From Oncomelania hupensis (taxonomy: Eukaryota > Mollusca > Gastropoda > Littorinimorpha > Pomatiopsidae), in assembly GCA_036898135.1 (NCBI GenBank), contig CM072519.1:65656779-65720778 (forward strand): a DNA stretch of 64,000 nucleotides, read 5' to 3'. Every line of letters begins with the position of its first letter. Position 1 is the first letter of the stretch. Made by a program: the position numbers and the translations under genes. Shown here piece by piece: positions 44,601 through 55,300 of the stretch. A model generated the notes under the pieces. The model had not been told where the DNA came from, did no database searches, and saw only the letters and a program-made list of their open reading frames with translations.

Positions 44601-47600
44601 ATGAAGGTAAGGATGAAGATGAATCAGGATTGTTTGAATGGGAATGTAATTATAACGATTATGTATATTTGTATAAACAACGATGCTTATGAGGGAAGAT
44701 ATAAATTATTTGAACCGAGAACTGAATTGAATTGTTGAAATGCATATATACAAACAGGTCAAGATGGCAGACGGCGGAAGGAGCATGTGTTTATGTAGTG
44801 TTTGTATTTTGTATAAAGATAGATTAGAAAGACATTTTATTTCTTGACCAGATTGGGCCTACTTCTGTTACTTCTACTTGAAGTGTCTGTGGTGCTACTG
44901 CTCCTTACTCCTCCATGCTGGTGTGAGGGTGCTGTCTGAGGGGTGGGTGACACCGCTACCTTCTCCTCCATTCTGGTTGAGAGTGCTGTCTGAGGGACTG
45001 CAGGCTCATCGCCGCCTGTACACTTCGTGTGCCCCGGGACGACAGGGAGACAACCCCCTGGGCTTCTGCATACCACACACGGGTTCTCCACAGTCATACA
45101 CACTTGCATATCACTCACATAACCATACCTACGTCGCAAGGATTCAGTGTAGTATACTTTATTATTCGTGGATTGACTGCTTCATTTTGTTGAGTTTAGC
45201 TAAAGACAAGAGTGCTACAAACAGTGAACAGCGATTTATTAAGCCAGCCATTTTAATCTAATTTACTCTTCAAGTCTCGTTGGCTAGTGTCTTAACTTGT
45301 AATTAAATTTATTTCTTGCCTGATTTGTTCACTGTTACCAATTGTTTACTGTTATATATTACATTTGTTACATATTGTTGTGGGCATTTTGGTGTACAGT
45401 TTCTGGGGTTTTCAGATTTAGACAAGGGAGGTAATTGTTCATTAACTGTTGGGTTGTGGGTCCGGATAGGGGTTGAGGGAGGTTTAGATTTCCCATCGTC
45501 CTGTGTATGTGTGCGTTTGTTGCTGAATAAAAGAGTGTGATTGTTTATCTGGCATTTTGTGTTAGTTCTTTTGTTTGAGTTCGATTCCTTTCACTCGCTG
45601 TTGAGCTAAACATTCACAGCACCCACTAGGGTGACGTGACACTTACTCTCAGACTTTAAAGATCCTGATGCTCATGTCCTAGACAGTTGAGTGCCAGCTG
45701 CACAAATACATCCAGCAAGCACTAGGTACCTTCTCCGCCATACCAGTATCGTGCCTCAGGCAGCTCAAGGTAGATCCTGTATTGGCCAGCGCTTTGAGCA
45801 GCTCTTGGTAAATTTTATTAAATAAGCACGATTAAATTAATTAATTCATTCATTCATTAAATAACAACAGCAGAATACAAAACCATTAAACAGAAAAACA
45901 CATCTCGTATGGTTGTTAGCACGTTAGTCTGTGCAGACAGTAGGTGGAATTTTCTTGAAGCGTGCTCACAGAATTTGGTGTGCTTTGATAGATCTGTCTC
46001 TCTCTCCACCAAATCACCCTACAACTCCTAACCCCATGTGATGTGTATGTGTGCTTCTGATCCCTCTCCCCATCACCCCACCCTTGTCCTGCTTTACCTC
46101 ATTATAACCTTAATACACAACAATGGACAGACTTGAGACTGCAACAAACCTCAAAATGTCACTGTGTACAATTACTTGTTATATACAATTTTTAAAAAAA
46201 AATCCTACCCAAAGGAAGGAAATTAAGAAACTGCTATGTAGAAGGAATTTATCACAAAACAACACAGGCTTAAAGTAGTCGTTTAAACCAGTATCAAATG
46301 AAGAATTGTACTTCCTTGTCAAAGTTACACTGCAGTCTACCCTTTCTTCCTGCTTGTTATTGTATTGTGTTGCTGGCATATTAGTCCTGTTTTATCCAAT
46401 GTCAGTAAAAATAGCTTTTTCTATATTTGGAAGAGGAACTAAGTTTGACAAGACAAAGCCATACCATATATTTCATAGCTGGTTCACCTTTAAAGTTTTA
46501 TTAGCAGAACAACCAACCAGTTTTGTGTGTGTCTGATGTTAAATTATACTAATCTCAATCAGAGTCAATGACCACTAACTTCCTCAATGAAAATAACACA
46601 ATACAATACGATACAATGCAATACACTGCCATGTCATGTCATGCTGTACCATACTATACAATACAAATTACAATACAAAATAATTTTCTTGGCCATTAAA
46701 AACTAGATGTCTTAACTTGTTCAAAACAAAAGCCACTGTCAAAGCTAGACTATTAAAATCGACTACTGAAATAAAATAAAAACTCTTTCAAAAACTGTGT
46801 GAGAGATATCGCACAGTTAAAGAGCACACTCCTGAATACCTGTTCACACTTCTGAATGTGTATGAACCATCTCGCAGCCTCCACTCAGCTTCCAAGTCTC
46901 TATTCGTTGTTCCTGGGCACAAGCAGTGTAAGACTAAGAGCTATGGCCAGAGGTCTTTCAGATACACTGCACCGGTCCGGTGGAATGCTCTTCCAGAAGG
47001 CATAAAGAGAGCAGACTCTGTCGATGCATTTCACAAAAACTTGAAAACACGTCTTCTCTTCCTGCTAAGCTGGATGTATAACAGGAGTGAGATTTAGAGG
47101 TCGCCCGGTCGCCTGAGGCGACTTAAAACCGGCTCGGGCGACCTCACTTTATAATTGAGCCAGCCCGCCTGGCGACCTAAAAAAAAAAAAAAATACTTGC
47201 AGACTTTTAGAAGCTTGGTCCGAAGCTAGAGCGTTTTTAGGTCACTGTTCGTCTGCTACGAGTATGAAGCATACGTGAGCGTTATTTCCCTTTGCCTACT
47301 TCCCTTTCGCGCCAAGCCCGCAGTCTGCTTTGTTTGTGAAAAAGACACTCGCTACAAATTACGTGTATTGTCAAGGTGACGGTTGTTGAACCGAAAATTT
47401 GGAACTTTATTTCTAGAATCTACTTCACCACGTCCGAACCCCGTAGCTACAAGACTCACCCGATCATCCTGAGAGGCAAGAACCCTCAACGTGATCAACA
47501 GACTCGAGCTCATGCAGCAGTATTGAAGTGAACGATTGTCGGGCTGCCTAAAACCCATGCGGGCTACCTCACTTTACTTACTAGCTAGCCCGGCGGGCAA

Positions 47601-48364
47601 GTTAGTCTCCTGGGTTAAATCTCACCCCTGTATAACTATCTGATCTCATCCCAATTTCGTAAGTCACTGCATGAAAGTATTGCATAAATGTTAATTGTTT
47701 GGTCTGCCTGTTAGAATGTGTTGAGCGATAGTGAAGAAGTTAAAATGTTAAGTTATGATCTATGCACCCTTCCCGCCATTGTGTGTGTGTGCGTGTGCAT
47801 GCGTGTGTGTGTTTATCCACCTCCCTCCCACCAGCGCTGCGATCATACCCGTCGGCGTGGAGATATTTATGCGCTTTATAAATTATTCATTCATTCATTC
47901 ATTCATTACCAACACAGACCTTTCGTGATTTGCAGTTTGGAAGTGTAGGCAAAGTGAATAAGCTGCTCCATGGCTGCTGCTGTGACACCACTCAACGTGA
48001 TGCAGTGCTGAGACGATTCCTTCAGGCCATTGGTGAACATGGCATGGAAATAATCACTGCACGAGGCCAGGACCACACGGTGAGCAGAAAACTCCTGTCC
48101 TTCCACCATGAGCGTCACGTCAAAAAGCTGGTTGCGATCACGCATGTAGCGTAAGCCTGCCAGCAAGCGAGCGCTGTGGTGGGACTCGTTGAAGACGAAT
48201 GGCTCTGCTTCTCCGGGATGTGATTCACTAATGATGCGAGGCCGTCTGCCCAAAGCCTCACTGAAGGGATCAGTGTCACTGTCAAAGAGTTCCGATTCGC
48301 TGAGCAACAGCGATCCTGGGTCAAATGGGCCCGATGATCTATGGCCAAATACGATCATATCCAT
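41647..48364 (-). CDS. BTB-BACK-Kelch (KLHL-family) protein, two coding exons
   Basis: Probable substrate adaptor of a Cullin-3 ubiquitin ligase. Exon 1 is 48364-47920 (donor aaag|gtctgt), exon 2 is 43520-41647 (acceptor ttgcag|ataatg); the shared codon is Asp149 and the product is 772 aa. BTB at ~75-165 (LFDVTLMVEGQEFSAHRVVLAS, then YFHAMF) is split by the intron; BACK ~180-300; six Kelch repeats ~462-765, each with a GG doublet (LLVGGF, YVVGGC, YAVGGE, YVSGGG, YAIGGW, YVIGGG). Between BACK and Kelch is an unusual ~160-residue Ser/Asn-rich insert with imperfect TNS-SSV repeats (~391-427). The frame stays open upstream of the chosen Met to an acceptor-like cttcag|gctgg at 48397, so coding could begin in an earlier exon. 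KLHL subfamily not assigned. The 4.4-kb intron holds a solo-LTR-like element. Confidence 0.9.
43604..45641 (+). mobile_element. Solo-LTR-like element, 2.04 kb
   Basis: Begins TGTGACGAG and ends GTGACA (TG...CA ends), with the 5-bp direct duplication cttac on both sides (43599-43603 and 45642-45646), the pattern left by an LTR-retrotransposon integrase. A poly(A) signal-like aataaaag at ~45528 followed by GT-rich sequence fits an R/U5 boundary. No gag or pol frame was seen, and no internal repeat of the start near the end was seen, so a solo LTR is preferred over a complete element. It lies in the Kelch-gene intron; the R/U5 feature suggests plus orientation, antisense to the host gene. Confidence 0.72.
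45650..45860 (+). mobile_element. tRNA-derived SINE, body fragment
   Basis: Starts gactttaaagatcctgatgc, continues with the conserved catccagcaagcac... and agctcaaggtagatcctgta blocks, and ends in an (attc/atta)n tail. Degraded relative to the copy at 26868-27192. Directly after the solo-LTR-like element. Confidence 0.7.
46698..47660 (+). mobile_element. CR1-like LINE 3' fragment split by a MITE
   Basis: 46780-47081 encodes a non-LTR reverse-transcriptase C-terminus: HTPEYLF-like start, NVYEPSRSLHSAS, SYGQRSFRYTAPVRWNALPEG, FHKNLKTRL. The 3' remainder resumes at 47631 after the insertion 47082-47630. Intron of the Kelch gene, antisense to it. Confidence 0.75.
47082..47630. mobile_element. 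CAGG-ended MITE (549 bp)
   Basis: Terminal inverted repeats CAGGAGTGAGATTTA (left) and CAGGGGTGAGATTTA (complement of right), flanked by tataa (47077-47081, 47631-47635). The subterminal part has GC-rich hairpin blocks (gtcgcccggtcgcctgaggc). No coding capacity. Probably a hAT-type non-autonomous element, but its ends differ from the family at 8577, 17753 and 26039. Confidence 0.72.
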
Positions 48365-48396
48365 TTCGAATGCAGTTGCGGTCTGAAGATTCCAGC

Positions 48397-49369
48397 CTGA
48401 AAGTCAAACACACTAACAATGTAAGCCAGTATTCATCAATAAATGCAGGTGAATTTTGTTTCGACAATTGGCATTGAACAGAAATACTAAATATTAATAA
48501 ATACTACTACTAATTACTAATACTGCAATGCAAGCAAAAAGCAAATTTGTTAATGAGTTTCCATTGATAAATACACAATAATGACAATTCTACAGATTAG
48601 GATTGGTCTGCCCAAGCATAAAATGTTGACACACTTGTGGTTAACAAATCAAACTTAAATTTACTTAAAATAAAACAACACACAAACCAAATAAGATTAC
48701 CGGTGTTGCCCTACCTGCCACCCGTTGACTACTCTAGTTCAGTAGTTGAGTACTAGTGAGCCAAGTTCTGAAGCAGGTAGATAATGGATAAAAGGCTATA
48801 TTAGCCCATGGACATCCCTGACCCTAATCAGCTCACTGTCATAAAAACTTATGTTATATGTATGATCAATTCATCAAATACAAATCATTAGAGAGCAGTT
48901 ACCAATGATGAAGATTAGTTTACAGATTCCAAATGAAAATCAGCATGTAAGGCTGAAACTAGGAAGAAAGATCTTTCACAGTACACCTCGATTACAGTTG
49001 ACTACATCTGACACAGTAAGTAACAGGTGACTGTTGAGACCGCAAACGTAACAAACTTCAGAAGAAAGTTGCCATTCCAGTATCACTGTATAAAAAAGTG
49101 TATTGCACTAACAACCAGAACTGGGAAATACAATGAAAGTGTCAAGGTCTGGATTAGACAAGCAACGTGGGTACTTACAAAAAAGGCGCAAACTCAATGG
49201 TTTTATTTACACGAATATCCTCGAACTGTGCCGAGCAGGTACAATAACTATGTTGACAACGGTGACCCCTTTGTTTTGGGGCTAACCACTGTGACGTACC
49301 ACTGCTTGTTCTAAATTTAGCAACGAATTAAGGAAGTTGCTTCGTGGTGACGTCCCCTTGAATTTCAAA
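48397..49369. promoter_or_regulatory. Divergent spacer between the Kelch gene and ZFAND1
   Basis: 973 bp separate the first recognised Kelch exon from the ZFAND1 start, pointing away from each other. A 5' non-coding Kelch exon is expected here because exon 1 as seen begins with a splice acceptor. A CRE half-site (ggtgacgtccc near 49346) lies ~20 bp upstream of the ZFAND1 ATG. No TATA box is obvious. Confidence 0.5.
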
Positions 49370-52300
49370 ATGGCTGAACTACCGCACATTGGGAAGAACT
49401 GTTTTTTTGCATCGTGTAAACAATTGGGTATGTAATTCTTGTGCCCCCTTTTTTTATTTAAGCAGCGAATAGTTTGTTTTTTGTTACGTTACAGTTTAAT
49501 GTTTATCTTCTTTTGGAACCGATGAATCGTTCTTAATAAAAATTGGGAAACCAGTCTACTTTCACTTTCTTGGATTTTGTACTAAATTAGTAATATCTGA
49601 GACTCGCTTGTCAGAATGAATACTTTAACATATAATTGTATTGCCTGTAAATTGTAATAATGTAATGTATAGTATTCCGTTGTATTTCAGACTTCTTGCC
49701 ATTTGATTGTGACGGATGTGGGAAAACGTTCTGGTAAGAATCTCAATACGCTAAATCATTGGAGACTATTTATTAGTAATATTACTACTACTATTATTAG
49801 CATATAGCATAGTATAGTATTGTATATTATAGTATATCAGCCTTTTATATAAACGTGCATGTTTGAGCACACATATTACTTGTTACAAACTTTTATTACA
49901 GCTGTTCATGATCTCAGCATTTTTTAAAATTAAGAATGAGATGATGGCATTTATATTATATGTACAATCTTGATTGTGATAATAAACATGGGCTTGGGGA
50001 TAGTGGCAACAATCAGTATTTTTATATGTGTGTGTTTGTGTGTGTATAAAGCTGTGTGCATTTATTTGCAGTTTACAACACAAGGCAAAGGATGATCATC
50101 ATTGCACAAAGGTTTGTTTCAACTTATAAAGATCATTAAAAAAATCATGGAAGAGCAGAAAGTTACTTTGAACATATATATTTAAGTATATTTGTTAATG
50201 CACTTGATCAGTTAATTTGCAATTGCAGTTATCCTTTTTTTCATTATATAAATATATTTTAAAATATAGTTTTAATGCACTTGATCTGTTAATTTGCAGT
50301 TGTTTTTTTCAGCTCTAGTGATAATAATTAACAGTTGGTTCAAATATTGAGTTATATAATTATATATCTTAGGCAATGATGATAATGATGATGTCCATTT
50401 GTAACTCTCTTCTCTCCCTCGTCCATTGTTGAATTGCTCGTTGTTCTGAAGGAACTTTCAACAATGAGTACGATTTGTTAGCTGCATTTCCTTTTGCAGC
50501 ATTTGCTTGCAGTGAGCACAAGAGTGTATGATGGGCCAAAGGCATTCCCCTGTTCAATGGATGGGTGCTCCAGTAAAGAGCTCCAAGAAATTATTTGTGA
50601 GCACTGCCACCTTAACTTTTGTCTAAGGTAAGGGTTGTCTTGCTTACTTGCTTGATACAGTGATAGAAATAATAAAGTCAAAGTTATTGTGGATTAGTGA
50701 TATAAAATATGTTGATTAGTAAAGAAAAGAAAACATCCACTGTATGAGCATGCTACAGTCAAAGTTATTGTGGATTAGTGATATAAAATCTGTTCATAAG
50801 TAAAGAAAAGAAAACATCCACTGTGTGAGCATGCTAGCCTCAATCAGTCAATCAATCAGTCTTCATTATAATAATAATAATGTTCGTCATTTGTAAGGCA
50901 CCTTAGCCTAAAGATCAAGGCGCTGGCCGATACAGGATCTAACTCAAACCGCCCGAGACGCCCACCGGCAGCCTTTGGGCGCATGGTCTGACGCCCGGAC
51001 AACTGAGCACAATCCTGGGCAGCCAGGGATGGGGGAGAAGGACCAAGTGCATGCTGGGTGTGTTCTTGTTACCGGCACTCACCCGTCTAGGACATGAGCG
51101 TCAGGATCTTTAAAGTCCGTTATGATGGAATGTATGCTACACACAGACTAGACCTCGGTTTATACTCTCATCCGAGGAAGTAGGAAAACAGGAGTAAAGT
51201 GCCTTTCCCAGGGACACAACACAATGGTCCGGCCAGGGCTCGAACCCGGGACATTCAGATCCGCAAGCCGAAGCTCTACCATTAGACCACAGTGCCTCCC
51301 TAAAATTGCATCATTGCACCCAAGCACTGGAATTCCCTTCCCTCCCATATCCGCAACATACAATCAACAAAGGCATTCAAAAAGGCCCTCAAAACCCACC
51401 TCTTCAAACTGCATTATTCAGACTGATTTGTATCCCGCTGCCATTCTCTCCTCTTTTGTTTCTGTCTGATCCGTAAGTGTGTACATGGCTGTAAATATTT
51501 ATATTGTTTTCCTTTCCTGGATCTAACCGGGCATATAAATAGCTGTGAATAGGTTTTTGCTATTCTATTTTTGTCTTTTTTGTCGTTTTTTTTTTTACAT
51601 AGTTGTAGATAGTTTTTACTTTTATTGTTCCGTCTTTTGGTGTATCGTAGCAAAAGCCATGTTTGATCGAGTGCATGTATTTTTATGTAATGACTATGTA
51701 AAGCGCGGTGAGTCTGGTTGTAGGCTGGAGTACCCGCTATTTAAAAATCCGTTATTATTATTATTATTATTGTTTGAGTGCCAATATGCGTTATCACTGT
51801 TGTATACATTTGTGTTTTTAGTCATCATTGTTCAAGTTCAACACATCTTTATTACCACAGGAATGGAAATATTGTACAAGTCTCATCACATTATGTTGGC
51901 TCCACACATCAAGACAGTTATAATGAACAATAATAAGACACAGACTAATATAAGAGGTTCAGAAAGCATAGAATCCGTACGCACATCATCCGTACATAAT
52001 TTAACTATGCATTAATTGAGCGAACGCCTCTTGCAGGTAAAAATATTACAGGTAAGAAATAGGACTAAAGAATAGGCACTATTATTTCAGTCATAAAAGC
52101 CTCGCGCAGTTACAACACACTCACGCACTACAATTGCCCACTCATCACTGCAGCCGTGCACTCATCCACACAGAACACATCATAAGCAGCTATAACAACA
52201 AGATAAAAAATACCAAACAGTCCTTGACAAATAAGGTAATACACTCACACTTACAAACACAATAATTATCAATGGACATGTGGGTAATAGAATAAAATGA

Positions 52301-55300
52301 AACATACAAGTTTGATTATAAAAGCAATTAATCAGATAAAAATAAATGATGGGGTTATTAATTTGAGGGTGGTGAGGTGTCCTGAGCAGAGCCATCAGCG
52401 TTTGTTGGTTGAATTGAAAAGGGTAATTGCAGTAGGGATGAAAGTGGAACTAAAGCGAACTGTTCGGCATTGCATTGTCCTGAGTCGAACCCCGGACGGA
52501 AGACACTGGAAGAGGGGGCACATGGGGTGGGTGGGGTCTTTAATGATGCACATGGCCTTGCTCAGGGCCCTTGTTTGGAACAAATCGCAGAGACGGGGGA
52601 GATTTCTGCCTACAATCTTGCTACATGTTCTGGAGATACTGTTAAGAGAATTTTGGTTTTGGATAACACTGTTTGAGTGTCAATACGTGTTATCACTGTT
52701 GTATACATTTGTGTTTTTAGTCATCATTCTTTGATTGTCAATACGCGTTATCACTGTTGTATACATTTGTGTTTTCAGTCATCGGCACCAAGAGGATCAT
52801 AAATGTACAAAGCTTTCAGAAAAACCCGTTCCAAATGCCAAAACAGCGGAACATGTGGCCAATGTTCTTGGTATATTTTTTATTTGTACTCATATATGTG
52901 TAGCAGTGTGAGTCTATGTACGCTTTCCCCTTCTCACCCCCTCCACCACACACACACATTTTTTTTTCCAGATTGTTGTAAATCTGTGCAAGTTGAGTTC
53001 TAAATAGTCCACAAATGATATTCCTCTTAGTCTTACTTTAGCATCTTTATAAATGTATTGTACTTATAAATGTATTGTACTTTTTACATGCATGCACAGT
53101 TGTATAATGTTGATGTGTCGTCTGCTACCATGCCAAGCCTGACTACCATAAATGCAATGATCCAACAGAGCCTGTATCTATTTTCACTTAACTTTCTTTG
53201 CTTGACAGCAAACAAGGCTCCAGCGCCAGCCAGAAAGCCGTTGAAATCTCTCAAGTCTCGTCAGACTGCTGCCCGTATCGCTCTTATGAAACTGAAAGGG
53301 AAGGCTGAAGGAGACAAGGGTCTACCAGAAACTGAACGCGTCTTCTTTTCCGTAGCACTTCCTTTATCATCTAAGCTGGGGCCAAAGGCGGTCTTTGTAT
53401 CACAGGTAATTGCTGCACTGTGGTGTGCTACAATAATTATATGCAAGGTTAATATTTGGGGTGTGCGCCTTACACCAGTAGTACATGAAAAACTCAGAAA
53501 ATCATCCCAACTTTTAATGCAATTTATTATTCTAATAATAAAAACAAACAAGTAGGTACATAACCAAAAAAATGCTAGTAATGTGTTATTCTGTATTTTT
53601 AGACCTGGATCATCGGCAGAGTGATTGACTATTTGGCTGACAAGGCAGGGATTCACAATCCAAATAACACAGGCACAGAAAAGGTGAGATGGTTATTTGG
53701 GGGTGGTGACTGATTTGTATAAGAAATTGTTGAGTTACTTCCTATCCTATCCTATCCCGTAACTCGGTGGTCGTAGGGGCACCACAGATGATCGTTTAAC
53801 CAGCGTATTCCATCTTTCCCTGTCCTCAGCAACCCTGATTGTTTCGCTCAGTGTCATACCAGTCCATTCTCGAATGTTGTCCTCCCACCTCTTTTTCGGT
53901 CTCCCTCTTCTTCTACCTCCTTGCAATGTGCCTTGCAGATTGTCTTGCAAGACCTGATCATCTGGTGACATGGCCATACCATCGGAGATTCTGTTTTTTC
54001 ACCATTGTGAGCAGGTCATCGTGTTGTCCAATGGCTTGTGTGATGGTCTGTCGGACTACGTCGTTGGTGATGTGCTGAGTATAGGAAATGCCCAGAAGTC
54101 TTCTGTAGCTCCTCATCTCCATGCTTTGTGTTCTTTGTTGGAGATCTGCTGTCTTGTCTTTCCGTAGGCGCCCACAATCAAACTTGTTGATTATACTGGC
54201 ACTATGAGCTCAGAAAAACTGCTGTGAGGGTCCATGTTTCGTAAGCATATATGAAGATTGGAGATGACAAGGGAGCGCAGCAGCCATACCTTGGAAGGTA
54301 GACTGATGGTCCTGTCTTTACAAATTGGCTTCAACCTCGCCAGGGCAGCAGTTGTTTGTGCGATCCTGGAGAGGACTTCCTGTCGGGATCCATTGTCTGA
54401 TACAATGGTTCCTAAATATTTGAAGCTATGCACTGTGTTGAGGGATTGGCCTTGGACTTTGATGTCCGTGTTGATGTTGGTCATCATTTTGGTCTTCTCT
54501 GCACTTATTTCCATTCCATAGGCTCTGGAAGTGGTGTCAAGCCTCTGTACCAGCTGTTCAAGTTCTTGTTCCTCTCCAGCCAATCCATCAATGTCATCCG
54601 CAAAACGAAAGTTGGAGATTGCTCTTCCCCCTATGCTGACTATGCCTTAGTGATCTGCAAGGGCATCTGACATGATGCGCTCTAGGAAGATGTTGAAGAG
54701 TGTTGGAGAGAGTAGGCATCCCTGACTGAGTTACTTACATTAAATAAATCACTGGAAGGATTGTGGCTGAGCATGAACAAGAAGAAGAAAAGTTTTTTAT
54801 GTTTCTCCCCTTACCAGACTGATCGCCCCAGCCAAAGTCAGCAGTATACCAGAATGAACAACATTTGGACAGGAGGTAATCTTGTCAAGAGTTGAGCCAA
54901 GGTGTAACTTTGGGCTATAAGCAAGAACGAAGGAAACTAACTGCATCGAAGTCCAACAGTATTGGGCGACATTTGGATAAGAGATGATCTCCTAGTCAGT
55001 TCCACCTTAAGGTAGCAAGCAGTTAAGGAAAATGGGATATGTTGCGCTTTGCACATTTATAATTGTAGCCAAGTGTTCGTCATGTCACATTTATTATTAT
55101 CCAAAACAACTTCCGTATTGTATCTAAATCTGAAGAAGTGATAGTGAAATCTTTTGAATATGGCGAGTTAGAGCACACAACTTTTTCATTTGAGGCAGTA
55201 GTTATTAGTATTTATATCTATGTCAGCACTTAAAATCACGATTACCACATGAAGTAAACTGGCATAACTGTGGACTTAGCGTGCCTATCGCAGGGCTATT

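Noticed and set aside
51228..51300. tRNA gene on the minus strand
   Set aside because: A and B boxes are clear, but the sequence runs straight into a SINE body found many times in the window and shows no good cloverleaf; it is the SINE head.
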